Made by a program: the position numbers and the translations under genes. From positions 1 to 64,000 of the forward strand of contig DCHF01000026.1 of the NCBI GenBank assembly GCA_002315555.1: a DNA stretch of 64,000 nucleotides. Direction: 5' to 3'. Origin of the DNA: Lachnospiraceae bacterium UBA1759 (lineage in GTDB: Bacteria; Bacillota; Clostridia; Lachnospirales; Lachnospiraceae). Below the pieces are notes generated by a model, which did not search any database, had not been told where the DNA came from, and worked only from the letters and a program-made list of their open reading frames with translations. Below, piece by piece: positions 32,762-42,157 of the stretch. Positions within the stretch are counted from its first letter, which is position 1; the number at the start of each line of letters is the position of its first letter.

Positions 32762-34147
32762 TTACAGTTCATATTCAAGGGATTCGTTCTTTTCTTTTTC
32801 AATATCCAGCTTGTAGACTGTGATCAGCATCAGCACAAGGACGATGCACGGAACCCAGCCGAGCAGTGCACAGATGGTGCTCTTGGTGGCAAGCGTCTGT
32901 TCCGCTTTTAAGGCTTCGTTGAAGCCGGCGATGGACAGCGCGAACGCCATGCCCTGTGTAACGGCGGCTTCGGCGATCTTGCTCGCGAGGTTATCGCCGG
33001 TGGATACCATGGCATCCAGACGACGGTGGTTCTGGATCTCGACGACATCGGCGATGTTATTACGGTTCTGATTCAGCAGGATGAACGTGATGGTGGCACC
33101 GAGGCCCACGGAGACCGCATTGATGTAGATGAAGGTCAGAATGTAAGGGTTGATCATGAACGGGATCTTGCCGATGATCTGGATCAGGATACCGAAATAC
33201 ATGGTCTTTTTACGTCCGAGCAGGGAATCCAGCTTCGGCATGATCGCAGCGGCAACCAGGCTGACGACCAGGTAGACCGCCAGGATCGGGGTGGCCTTTG
33301 CGGAGGAACCAAGAACGTATGCGGCATAGTAGTTGATGGCTGTCATGATCAGCGTCGTGCAGATACCGTAGCCCATGATGTAGAACATGTTCCACACCCA
33401 GGAACGGCAGGCAAAGAGCATACGGTAGGTCTCCACGATGGTGACCTTCTCTTCATGTTCTTCCTTTTCGTGCACGCGCTCTTTGGTCGTGAGATAATGG
33501 ACCATGCAGCCGAACACACAGAGGACGCCCATCAGAAGGGCTGTCAGGAACAGGGCTTTAGCATCCCCGTTTCCGATGATGGCGTTCTTCTCCTGCAGGC
33601 CGCCGAACAGGCGGACCAGCGGGGTGACCGCAACGGCACCGATACCGGAACCCAGGGACGCACCCAGGGAACGGAAGGAGTTGATGGATCTACGGTCTGC
33701 GTCATTGTCAGTGGCCAGACCGCCCATACCGTTGTAGACGATGCCGCGGAAGGTATTCGCGATCTCATAAAAGAAGAAGATCAGCAGGCTGAGGATGACC
33801 GCCGCCGTCTGGCCCAGGTTGAAATCCGTGAACAGGAGCACCATGCCGGCCGCCCAGGGAAGGGCCAGCCACAGAAGATACGGGCGGATCTTTTCGCCGG
33901 ACTTAAACCGGACATTTCCCGCAAAAACACCGATCAACGGATCATTGACAACGTCCCAGATGGTACCGAGGGTCATCATGGTACCGGCCGTGAGTACCGG
34001 AATCTTCAGGACGTTCGTCAGGAAGATCAGGTAGTACAGCGACTTGAAGTTGAATACGATGTTTGCGGAACCGGAGTAGGCCATAAAGCCGAGCTTCTCA
34101 CCGATGCCGACACGGTTGGGGTTCTTGGATTTCATATAACTCTCCAT
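32762..34147 (-). CDS. GPH-family sugar symporter
   Basis: A 461-residue MelB-like symporter with 12 membrane helices and ordinary length (no tail like the paralogue at 21909). It has the family pattern G-T-I-W-D-V-V-N-D-P-L-I-G-V in the second helix. It lies 9 nt after the GH9 gene in the same direction, so it probably imports the oligosaccharide that enzyme cleaves. The start ATG 34147 is preceded by an AG-rich site within the intergenic gap. Confidence 0.88.
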   Translation of the reverse strand: MESYMKSKNPNRVGIGEKLGFMAYSGSANIVFNFKSLYYLIFLTNVLKIPVLTAGTMMTLGTIWDVVNDPLIGVFAGNVRFKSGEKIRPYLLWLALPWAAGMVLLFTDFNLGQTAAVILSLLIFFFYEIANTFRGIVYNGMGGLATDNDADRRSINSFRSLGASLGSGIGAVAVTPLVRLFGGLQEKNAIIGNGDAKALFLTALLMGVLCVFGCMVHYLTTKERVHEKEEHEEKVTIVETYRMLFACRSWVWNMFYIMGYGICTTLIMTAINYYAAYVLGSSAKATPILAVYLVVSLVAAAIMPKLDSLLGRKKTMYFGILIQIIGKIPFMINPYILTFIYINAVSVGLGATITFILLNQNRNNIADVVEIQNHRRLDAMVSTGDNLASKIAEAAVTQGMAFALSIAGFNEALKAEQTLATKSTICALLGWVPCIVLVLMLITVYKLDIEKEKNESLEYEL

Positions 34148-34156
34148 TATAAAAGC

Positions 34157-36535
34157 TTACAGTACATAACTCATCATAAAGATCCATTTGTCCGCGGTTG
34201 CGATCCAGACCTCTTTATAGGTCGCGGTCGCGACCTGCGGCCACCAGGGCTTGTCATGGTCCATATAGGATTGCATGCCGACCGGCAGCTGGCCGATGGT
34301 CGTTCCCGGCTGCACCGTGTACTCATCGGTCCATTCCGGACCTTCGCCGTAGAGCAGTGACTGACCGAACGGGTTCTTACCCGTGACCCACTCGAGCTGG
34401 GAAATGGCGATGTCATAAAGCTCCTTGTCGCCGGTGACGCGCGCCGCGGAGGCTGCGCAAATGGCTTCGGTCAGCTGTACATTGGTGTTCCCGCGGAAGG
34501 AGAACCAGACCGGGAAGATGCGCAGGTAGACCTGCTTTTCCGGATCCAGACAGATACCGTTTTCGACTTGCGGGCGGAAGCCCGGAAGGGCGGTCTCATC
34601 GGCCCAGATGGTGCTCTTGAAGGTGAGCTCCGGTTCGCGTTCCGCTTCATCCGCAAAGTAGATGCCCTCCGGCAGGATGCCGTACGGCGCGCCGAACCCG
34701 GCGATCGTTTTATAGTATTCCGCGGAAAGCTCCACCGAGTGACGCCACTTGGGCGCTTCCTCGTGCTCCGGAAGAACATTTAACAGAATCTCCATGGCCA
34801 GCGATTCAAACTCCTCGAAGGAGTGGTGCGCATGGTGCCACGGAAGGGTATGGGCGCGGTCTACGTAATAGAAGCCGCGGACCGGGATCTTCCAGTCCGG
34901 CGTATCCTGCTCCTGACACTGCATGATGCGTGTGGCAAAGGCAACGGCATAGTCCGTATATTCGGTGCGGCCGGCGCGGACCAGAGCTGCAGCCGCTGCG
35001 GCAGCGGGACCAAAGATCTTGATTTCAAAGAGCTCCTTGCGCGGCGCAGTATCGCCCTTCCTGATGCGTTCCATCATGGCCATCGCGTGGTCGTAATCCT
35101 GAGCGGCCAGCTTCAATGCGTAGTCGGCCATGTTGTCATCGTAGCCGCGGAGCGAATATGCGGCGAGAGCCTCGGCAAAGGCGCAGGTCAGGTTGTTGTA
35201 GGGGATCTCGCGAGCTTCGGAAATGATGTCGTCATCGTTCCCGATGATCCCGTCCGTCCAGATGGAGCTGGAGGAGTAGTCGGCGCGGAAGCCGTCACCG
35301 AACTGGGTCTTGATCACATACTGGAGGCCCCAGAGCGCCTCTTCCATAGCACGGCGGTACAGGCGCGGATTCCTGCCCTTCAGACGGTCGGCCAGAAGGA
35401 AGAAGGCTGCGGTGGAATCGGCGGTGTTGGCCATGCCCTGTGCGAGGTCGGCCGCGTCATGCCAGCCGCCGTTTCCGCTGAGCTTTAGGTTTCCGTGGTG
35501 GACCAGGAGGTCAGTGTGGCAGGCCATGTGCTTACCGCGGACGTAGCAGCCGCAGCGCTGCGACAGGAAGAAATTGATGACCTTCCAGCAGGAGGGCTCC
35601 CAGGCGTCATTTGCAATACGGAAGACCGGGCTTTCGGCATGCGCCGTCCGGACGATGTACTCGCCCGCCGTATTCACTTCCGTGAAATCGGCGGTGTTCA
35701 GCACCTCGCCACCCAGGACGATGTGTTCGAGCTTGCCTTCGTAAACCGTCGCGTTCGTAAGGACATCGATCACAAAGAAGGGCTGAATGTCGCGGGTCAG
35801 GACCGGCGGCAGGATCGCCTTCTTCGGTGCATCCGGCGTGTAACCGGAACCGGAAACGATGATCTTTCCATCGGCCGGGGTCCAGCCTTCCTCGTTATCC
35901 GCATCGACCTTCTGCAGCTCCAGATCCGCAAGATACCAGGTCAGCTCGTCATCACTGTCCGGTTCGTGGCCGCACATGTCGTATTCGATACCGATTCCCG
36001 TAACAACATCGCGGGGAAGCATCGGCATTTCCAGTGCGATGCGGTTCCACTCATGCGTTTTCAGGGCAAAATTATGATGGCCGACACGTTTGAAACGGTC
36101 CGGAGACTTCAGTTCACCGTCGTTCCTGAGCTGCAGGCGGAGCGTGATGGACTTCATACCGTGAATGTCCGGATAGATCCAGACGGACATTCGGTTCCAT
36201 TCGGTCAGATCCTCGCGATCCATGACACGCAGGGCACCGGGCTCGGCATAGATGCGGCCGCGTCCCGCACCGTCGGGAAGCCAGTCGGGCAGATTGGTCG
36301 GACAGGTCATTTTCAGAGTGGTATGACCGTTAAACAGTACCGTATCGCTGAGCGAGATCGTACAGTACGGGGTCAGCGTGGTCCAGTGTTCCAGAGAGGT
36401 CATGTCATCGACCGTGCGGGTCTCTTTGACTTCCTTCTGAAGAAGACGGTAGGTATTCGTTTTTGTGCTGTCGATGGGCAGCATCTCATGCACGTCATAA
36501 CTCTCATCAAGCTGTTTTAAAAATTTCGGGTCCAT
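34157..36535 (-). CDS. Cytoplasmic GH9 glycoside hydrolase
   Basis: A 792-residue family 9 enzyme without signal peptide. Residues about 45-210 form a beta-rich domain that looks carbohydrate-binding; about 225-310 is the immunoglobulin-like domain that precedes many GH9 barrels; the (alpha/alpha)6 barrel starts near 312. The catalytic base pair is expected in G-G-W-H-D-A-A-D (356-363), Asp360 and Asp363. The sequence F-F-L-S-Q-R-C-G also fits GH9. Being intracellular and next to a GPH symporter, it most likely acts on short glucans or glucosides rather than cellulose. The start ATG 36535 has GGAGG just upstream (GAGGGAAA). Confidence 0.85.
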   Translation of the reverse strand: MDPKFLKQLDESYDVHEMLPIDSTKTNTYRLLQKEVKETRTVDDMTSLEHWTTLTPYCTISLSDTVLFNGHTTLKMTCPTNLPDWLPDGAGRGRIYAEPGALRVMDREDLTEWNRMSVWIYPDIHGMKSITLRLQLRNDGELKSPDRFKRVGHHNFALKTHEWNRIALEMPMLPRDVVTGIGIEYDMCGHEPDSDDELTWYLADLELQKVDADNEEGWTPADGKIIVSGSGYTPDAPKKAILPPVLTRDIQPFFVIDVLTNATVYEGKLEHIVLGGEVLNTADFTEVNTAGEYIVRTAHAESPVFRIANDAWEPSCWKVINFFLSQRCGCYVRGKHMACHTDLLVHHGNLKLSGNGGWHDAADLAQGMANTADSTAAFFLLADRLKGRNPRLYRRAMEEALWGLQYVIKTQFGDGFRADYSSSSIWTDGIIGNDDDIISEAREIPYNNLTCAFAEALAAYSLRGYDDNMADYALKLAAQDYDHAMAMMERIRKGDTAPRKELFEIKIFGPAAAAAAALVRAGRTEYTDYAVAFATRIMQCQEQDTPDWKIPVRGFYYVDRAHTLPWHHAHHSFEEFESLAMEILLNVLPEHEEAPKWRHSVELSAEYYKTIAGFGAPYGILPEGIYFADEAEREPELTFKSTIWADETALPGFRPQVENGICLDPEKQVYLRIFPVWFSFRGNTNVQLTEAICAASAARVTGDKELYDIAISQLEWVTGKNPFGQSLLYGEGPEWTDEYTVQPGTTIGQLPVGMQSYMDHDKPWWPQVATATYKEVWIATADKWIFMMSYVL

Positions 36536-36707
36536 TTTCCCTCCGGGTCTCTCATGATGTATTTGGCTTTCGGTCCGTTGACCGCGTTCTGCTTTCTGCC
36601 ATTATAACACGGATACTCACGCGGGCAACAGCGGGTTCATACGGGAAGTCGGGGATTTTTGCGGAAATTCCGGTATTTGGATCAACGACCGCGCCGAAGT
36701 AATTTCC

Positions 36708-36736
36708 TTGAATCGCAGTTCCATTTGTGGTACGAT
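36708..36736 (+). promoter_or_regulatory. Sigma-A type promoter
   Basis: TTGAAT (36708-36713) and TACGAT (36731-36736) are 17 nt apart and 43 nt before the start codon of the zinc-ribbon gene, which has AAAGGAGG. Confidence 0.65.
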
Positions 36737-36778
36737 GCTATCAGTATCTTTATGCCTTAGCGGCAAAAGGAGGAAACC

Positions 36779-38218
36779 ATGAAGTGTTCAGGATGCGGCG
36801 CGGAAATGCGCTTCGATCCGGCTACCCAGATGGTCGTCTGCGGTCATTGCGGAACGGTGAAGGATCCGTTCTTTGCGGAGGAGCAGTGCAGGATCGTGGA
36901 GGGCAGTCAGGGCGAGTCCTATCTGGAGGCGGAGGTCTATCAATGTCCTCAGTGCGGTGCCAAGCTGCTCAGTACCGACGAAACGGCGGTCACCTTCTGC
37001 AGCTACTGCGGTTCGTCGGTCGTTTTGGAAGGCCGTCTGGAACAGGAGCAGAAGCCGGACTATATCATTCCTTTTAAAAAGACCCGGGAAGAAGTTGAAA
37101 AACTATATAAACACAAGGTGAGCCGCTCGCTGTTTGCGCCGTCTTACATGAAATCGGACGATGTCGTTTCCAAATTCCGCGGCATCTATATGCCCTACTG
37201 GGTCTATGCGCTGACGAATACCTCGGGACTTCGCGCCAAGGGTAAGACGGAGGAGCGCCACGGAGATTATGTTTATACCAATAATTACCTGGTGTCCGCA
37301 AGCTATGATGCCAAATACAGCGGCCTCTCTTTTGATGCGTCATCGGCCTTTTCCGATAGTCTGAGCGAGGCTATCGCCCCGTTTGACGTCCATGCCCGCG
37401 TGCCCTTTAAGACCGCGTATATGGCCGGCTTCTATGCCGATACCCGCGATGTCAAGCCGTATGTGTATATCGATAATGCTTCGGAGATCGTGTCCAGGGA
37501 CATCGCCCGGAAGGCAGCCCTGAATCCGGCATTCCGGAAACACGGCGCCACGGAAACGGAAATCGAAAAATCCGTGACGCTCCGGACGGAACCCACGGGC
37601 GGCTATTTTCCGGTATGGTTCCTCGCGGTACAGACCCGCGACAAAAAGCGTGTCAGCTATGCCGTTGTGAACGGACAGACCGGCCGCGTTGCGGCGGACA
37701 TGCCCATCGATTTCGGGAAGTATCTTCTGGGCTCGCTGATCCTGGCTGTTCCGATCTTCCTGCTCCTCGCGCTTGCGATCCCGATGACCCCGGCGATCCT
37801 GACCTTCACCGTCATCGCCTTTGCGCTCTTCAGCCTGCTCCTCGCGAATACGCTCCTGAATCAGGTGTATACACGCGAAATGCAGTATGACGATGAGGGC
37901 CTGCAGTTCGTGCTCGACAGATCGAGTGACAAAAAGCGGTATCAAATGTTTGAAAATATGAAGCGGATCAAGGCACCGGAAAAGATCAGGACGACCTGGA
38001 AGGTGCTCGCAGGCATGGTGATCATGTTCCTGGTGTGGCTCGCAAATACCAAGGTGCTCGTTTCCGTGACGGCATCGGACCTCTGGTATTACGGAGCGGC
38101 CATCGTCTCTATTTTGCTGAATATCTGGACGTTCTTTGACATCGTCAAGGCCTATAATAAGCTGACCACCCGCAAACCGGCCCAGCTCGGTGCAAGAGGA
38201 GGTGATGAACGTGCTTAA
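36779..38218 (+). CDS. Zinc-ribbon membrane protein, YdjG-like
   Basis: A 479-residue protein with two zinc ribbons at the N-terminus: C3-C6-C21-C24 and a second C-P-Q-C / C-S-Y-C-G at about 59-82. Two hydrophobic hairpins follow at about 322-365 and 405-450, so it is anchored in the membrane with a soluble ribbon and central domain. Bacillus subtilis YdjG has ribbons and membrane segments of this type and works with YdjH (TPM domain) in envelope stress; the next gene here has a TPM domain too. I infer the same partnership. No PspA- or YdjI-like gene is in the window. Confidence 0.7.
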   Translation: MKCSGCGAEMRFDPATQMVVCGHCGTVKDPFFAEEQCRIVEGSQGESYLEAEVYQCPQCGAKLLSTDETAVTFCSYCGSSVVLEGRLEQEQKPDYIIPFKKTREEVEKLYKHKVSRSLFAPSYMKSDDVVSKFRGIYMPYWVYALTNTSGLRAKGKTEERHGDYVYTNNYLVSASYDAKYSGLSFDASSAFSDSLSEAIAPFDVHARVPFKTAYMAGFYADTRDVKPYVYIDNASEIVSRDIARKAALNPAFRKHGATETEIEKSVTLRTEPTGGYFPVWFLAVQTRDKKRVSYAVVNGQTGRVAADMPIDFGKYLLGSLILAVPIFLLLALAIPMTPAILTFTVIAFALFSLLLANTLLNQVYTREMQYDDEGLQFVLDRSSDKKRYQMFENMKRIKAPEKIRTTWKVLAGMVIMFLVWLANTKVLVSVTASDLWYYGAAIVSILLNIWTFFDIVKAYNKLTTRKPAQLGARGGDERA

Positions 38219-38978
38219 GAAGATCCTGCCTTTTATTCTGGCTTCCTGCGTTCTGATTCTGCCTGCATTGAAGGCCAATGCGGAAACGGTCTATACCGAT
38301 CCGGACTCCGGGTACAGCGTCATCATCGAGGATGATGCGGACCTTCTTACGAACGCAGAGGAAGAGGCGCTGGCAGCGGACATGCAGCCGCTCGCGGAGT
38401 ACGGTTATGTCATGTTCAAGACCATCGACAGCAACCCGGCGGGAAACACCTACAGCTACGCGTCGCAGTACATTTACAACAGCATCGGCAATGCGAGCGT
38501 GACCATGTTCATCGTGGATATGGACGAGCGCTACCTTTATATGCTGACGAACGGCCGTGCGCGGACGCTCCTTACCGACAGTAAGTGTAATTCCATCACG
38601 GATAATGTTTACAAATACGCATCCGGCGGCAACTATTATACATGTGCGAAGACGGCATTCGGTCAGGCACAGACGTTGCTTGAAGGCGGCCGCATTGCTG
38701 AGCCGATGCGCTATATCACGAGCGGTATCCTGGCGCTTCTTGCGGCACTGTTCATCAATTTCATCATCGTGTACACGGTTTCCCGTGTCCGGAAAACGGA
38801 TGATCAGGACCTGCTTTCCGTTGCGGAGCAGCAGTTTGCGATGAATCCGCCGGACGTTGCGCTTCTCGGGGTGACGAAGCGTTACGATCCGCCTGCAAAA
38901 TCAAGCGGCGGAGGAGGCGGCGGCCACGGCGGTGGCGGCGGTGGATTCTCGGGCGGTGGCGGCGGTCACCGGTTCTGA
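38211..38978 (+). CDS. TPM-domain membrane protein with Gly-rich tail
   Basis: A 255-residue protein with an N-terminal signal or anchor, a TPM (phosphatase-like) domain at about 30-165 (D-D-A-D-L-L-T-N-A-E-E-E-A-L), a membrane helix at about 178-200 and a C-terminal Gly/His tail ending G-G-G-G-H-R-F. The Gly-rich end is characteristic of YgcG/TPM proteins. Start: AGGAGG is 8 nt from GTG 38211 and only 2 nt from ATG 38205, so GTG is preferred. It overlaps the zinc-ribbon gene by a few nucleotides and should work with it. Confidence 0.8.
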   Translation: MLKKILPFILASCVLILPALKANAETVYTDPDSGYSVIIEDDADLLTNAEEEALAADMQPLAEYGYVMFKTIDSNPAGNTYSYASQYIYNSIGNASVTMFIVDMDERYLYMLTNGRARTLLTDSKCNSITDNVYKYASGGNYYTCAKTAFGQAQTLLEGGRIAEPMRYITSGILALLAALFINFIIVYTVSRVRKTDDQDLLSVAEQQFAMNPPDVALLGVTKRYDPPAKSSGGGGGGHGGGGGGFSGGGGGHRF

Positions 38979-38998
38979 CGGATATGGAGTAAGGAAAT

Positions 38999-39658
38999 AT
39001 GGAAGTTTTACAGATAAAAAAAGAACAGGTGGAGACTCTGTACGAGACCCGTTTTATAAAGGTCTTTGATCTTCGGTATGCGGAAGGAAAGCATTATTTC
39101 GATGCGACCCGCAGAAATAAGGAAGACCTCGCGGCAGTAAAGACCGAGGAGGAATTCCGGAGCATGCTGCCCGATGCGGTGACCTGTATCGTGGTACTGA
39201 AGGTGCCCGGTGAGGAGCCGCGGCTTCTGATGTCCTACGAGTACCGTTATCCCGCAGGCCGCTTTTTATTGAGCCCGCCGGCCGGACTCATTGACCCGGC
39301 GGATCGAAATGCTTCCGAACCGCAGATCGTTACGGCAAAGCGGGAGATCTTTGAGGAGACGGGCATTTCCGTGAAGGAAACGGACCGGGTGTATCTGGTC
39401 AATCCGTGCCTCTTTTCAACGCCCGGCATGACGGACGAGAGCAATGCGCTCGTGGCCGCGGTCGTGGAGATCCCGGACCTGTCCGCACTGAAGCAGACCG
39501 GCGCCGTGGGCTCGGAACGCTTTGACGGTTTCGCGCTGCTTACCGAGGCCGATGCCCGTGAGATCCTGAAAAACGGCCGCGACGATAACGGCCACTATTA
39601 TTCCGTCTATACCTGGGCCGCGCTGCTTTATTTTGCGACGGGGCTTTGGAAGGAATGA
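38999..39658 (+). CDS. Nudix hydrolase
   Basis: A 219-residue Nudix enzyme similar in size and fold to ADP-ribose pyrophosphatases. The Nudix box reads R-E-I-F-E-E-T-G-I (about 119-127) after E-P-Q-I-V-T-A-K; the Gly of the box is separated by an unusually long insert (G-L-I-D-P-A-D-R-N-A-S-E). It probably cleaves a nucleoside diphosphate linked to a sugar. AAGGAAAT precedes the ATG. It is 20 nt after the TPM gene and may share that operon. Confidence 0.85.
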   Translation: MEVLQIKKEQVETLYETRFIKVFDLRYAEGKHYFDATRRNKEDLAAVKTEEEFRSMLPDAVTCIVVLKVPGEEPRLLMSYEYRYPAGRFLLSPPAGLIDPADRNASEPQIVTAKREIFEETGISVKETDRVYLVNPCLFSTPGMTDESNALVAAVVEIPDLSALKQTGAVGSERFDGFALLTEADAREILKNGRDDNGHYYSVYTWAALLYFATGLWKE

Positions 39659-39686
39659 ATCATAACACCGACAAGGAGAGACAGTA

Positions 39687-40865
39687 ATGAAATATCGTAA
39701 CGACCGGTACGGAAACCCGATCTCGATCCTGGGCTACGGCTGCATGCGCTTTTCGTTAAAGGGCGGTAAGCCGGATGTGGACAAGACGGAAAAGGAAATC
39801 ATGGCCGCCTATGAAGCCGGCGTCAATTATTATGACGCGGCGTATACTTATCCGGGCATCGAGGCCGCGCTCGGCGAGATCCTGGAGCGGAACCATATCC
39901 GCGACAAAGTCAATATAGCGACCAAATTCCCGCATTATATGCTGAAAAAGAGCGAGGATATCGAGCGCTATTTTCAGGAGGAGCTGAAGCGTCTCCGCAC
40001 GGATCACGTGGATTATTATCTGATGCACATGCTGACGGACATCAGCGCGTGGAACCGTATCAAGGACCTGGGCATCGTGGAGTGGATCGAAGCCAAAAAG
40101 AAGAGCGGCGAGATCCGTCAGATCGGTTTTTCCTACCACGGAAATACCGATATGTTCAAGACCCTGCTCGATGATTACGATTGGGATTTCACGCAGATCC
40201 AGTATAATTATATGGACGAGACCTCGCAGGCCGGCGTGGAAGGCCTGCATTATGCAGCGGCCAAGGGCATTCCGGTCGTGATCATGGAGCCGCTTCGCGG
40301 CGGCCGTCTGGTCAATAATCTGCCAAAGAATGCGATGGAACTGTTCGAAGATCATCCGGTCAAGCGTTCTCCCGCAGAGTGGGCGTTCCGCTGGCTTTGG
40401 AATCAGCCGGAGGTCACCTGCGTGCTGTCCGGCATGAACTCCATGCAGATGGTGGAGGAGAATGTGAAGAGCGCTTCGGAGGCGGAAGCCGGTGAATTCA
40501 CGGCGGAGGATGAGAAGCTTCTGAAGGATGTGACGAATGCGATCAATGCCAAGATGAAGGTCGGCTGTACCGGCTGCCGGTATTGTATGCCCTGTCCGAA
40601 GGGGGTCGATATTCCCGGTACCTTTGCAAACTACAACCGTCGTTATACGGAGGGCTGGGTCAGCGCGGAGAAGGAATACCTGATGTGTCAGGTACTCCGC
40701 AAGGATCCCACGGTCGCATCGCTGTGCGTGGAGTGCGGAAAGTGCGAGAGCCATTGTCCGCAGCACATCGAGATCCGCAAGGAACTGAAGAATGCGCGGA
40801 AGGTGCTGGAGGGTCCGGTCATGAAGACCCTGATGGCGGTCGTTCCGCATTTCGCGAAGTACTGA
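39687..40865 (+). CDS. Aldo/keto reductase with C-terminal Fe-S domain
   Basis: A 392-residue oxidoreductase. The aldo/keto reductase barrel (about 1-285) has Y-D-A-A-Y-T-Y at the active site and K-V-N-I-A-T-K. The C-terminus adds a ferredoxin-like domain with C-T-G-C-R-Y-C-M-P-C-P (about 293) and C-V-E-C-G-K-C-E-S-H-C-P (about 347), for two 4Fe-4S clusters. The family is common in anaerobes; substrate unknown. GGAGAG lies 8 nt before the ATG. Confidence 0.88.
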   Translation: MKYRNDRYGNPISILGYGCMRFSLKGGKPDVDKTEKEIMAAYEAGVNYYDAAYTYPGIEAALGEILERNHIRDKVNIATKFPHYMLKKSEDIERYFQEELKRLRTDHVDYYLMHMLTDISAWNRIKDLGIVEWIEAKKKSGEIRQIGFSYHGNTDMFKTLLDDYDWDFTQIQYNYMDETSQAGVEGLHYAAAKGIPVVIMEPLRGGRLVNNLPKNAMELFEDHPVKRSPAEWAFRWLWNQPEVTCVLSGMNSMQMVEENVKSASEAEAGEFTAEDEKLLKDVTNAINAKMKVGCTGCRYCMPCPKGVDIPGTFANYNRRYTEGWVSAEKEYLMCQVLRKDPTVASLCVECGKCESHCPQHIEIRKELKNARKVLEGPVMKTLMAVVPHFAKY

Positions 40866-40945
40866 TAACGGTCGGAAAAGGCCGAAGCCGGTGACGACGG
40901 GCGGCTTTTGAAAGAACAGATGCCCTTAGGCATAAAGGAGATTTC

Positions 40946-42157
40946 ATGAAGGTAGATGAGAGATTACTGAAATATGTGGCATTCGACACCACATCCCATG
41001 AAGAGAGTGAGACGGTGCCGTCTTCCGCAAACGAACTGGAGCTTGCCGGATTTCTGGAAGCGGAGATGAAGGAGATCGGTCTTACCGGTGTAAAAATGGA
41101 TCGGTACGGCTACGTGTACGGCTGGCTTCCGGCAACGGAAGGCTGCGAAAACGAGCCGGTGATCGGCCTGATCGCACACATGGATACGGCGGAAGCGGTG
41201 TCCGGTGCGAATATCAAGCCGCGTTATGTGGATTATGAAGGCGGGGAAATCGTCTTAAACGAAAATGTGAAGATCAGTCCGGAGGATTTCCCGTTTATGG
41301 GCGATTTTATCGGACAGAAGCTGATCGTGACCGACGGTACCACGCTCCTCGGCGCCGATGACAAGGCCGGCATCGCGGAGATCCTGACTGCGATCGAGTA
41401 CCTGATCGCGCATCCGGAGGTCCGCCACGGCCGCATTGCGGTGGGCTTCACGCCGGACGAAGAGATCGGCCGCGGACCGGATTATTTCGACATCCCGGGC
41501 TTCGGCGCGGAATTTGCGTATACCGTGGACGGCGGTTACCTGGGCGAGCTCGAGTACGAATGCTTCAACGCCGCTTCCTGCAAGATCACGGTAAACGGTG
41601 TCAATATCCATCCGGGTTCCGCGAAGAACAAGATGAAGAACGCGGTGCTGATCGCGAACGAGCTGATCTCCATGCTGCCGCCGGCAGAAACTCCGGCACA
41701 CACGGAGGGCTATGAGGGCTTCTATCACGTGGGTGACATTGCCGGCAACGAATCCGAAGTCAAGATCGGCATGATCATCCGCGACCACGACCGCGCGATC
41801 TTTGAAAGCCGCAAGAACTATGTCGAAAAGGTGGCGGAATTCCTGAATAAGAAGTACGGCGCGGGAACTGTTGTCACGAACATCCGCGACAGCTACTACA
41901 ACATGAAAGAAAAGATCCTGCCGTGCATGTATGTCATCGACCGGGCAGAGAAGGCTATGAAGGATGCGGGCGTAAAGTCCATTACGTCCCCGATCCGCGG
42001 CGGCACCGACGGCGCGACCCTGTCCCTGAAGGGCCTGCCGTGCCCGAACCTGTCCACCGGCGGCATGAACTTCCACGGAATTCATGAATTCGTCAGTGTA
42101 CCCGCCATGGAAAAGATGGTCGAGATCCTTGTCAATATCGTAAAGGTGGAAGCATGA
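40946..42157 (+). CDS. pepT: Peptidase T, tripeptide aminopeptidase
   Basis: A 403-residue M20 zinc peptidase that removes the N-terminal residue of tripeptides in the cytoplasm. Metal ligands fit: His78-x-Asp80 in H-M-D-T-A-E-A, Asp in G-A-D-D-K-A-G, Glu pair in P-D-E-E-I-G-R-G, later D-G-G-Y and the C-terminal G-G-T-D-G-A. Length is standard. AAAGGAG precedes ATG 40946. It overlaps the methyltransferase gene by 4 nt. Confidence 0.93.
   Translation: MKVDERLLKYVAFDTTSHEESETVPSSANELELAGFLEAEMKEIGLTGVKMDRYGYVYGWLPATEGCENEPVIGLIAHMDTAEAVSGANIKPRYVDYEGGEIVLNENVKISPEDFPFMGDFIGQKLIVTDGTTLLGADDKAGIAEILTAIEYLIAHPEVRHGRIAVGFTPDEEIGRGPDYFDIPGFGAEFAYTVDGGYLGELEYECFNAASCKITVNGVNIHPGSAKNKMKNAVLIANELISMLPPAETPAHTEGYEGFYHVGDIAGNESEVKIGMIIRDHDRAIFESRKNYVEKVAEFLNKKYGAGTVVTNIRDSYYNMKEKILPCMYVIDRAEKAMKDAGVKSITSPIRGGTDGATLSLKGLPCPNLSTGGMNFHGIHEFVSVPAMEKMVEILVNIVKVEA

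Noticed and set aside
38890..38975. GGCGGT-rich stretch as a DNA repeat element
   Set aside because: It encodes the Gly/His tail of the TPM protein and stays in frame.
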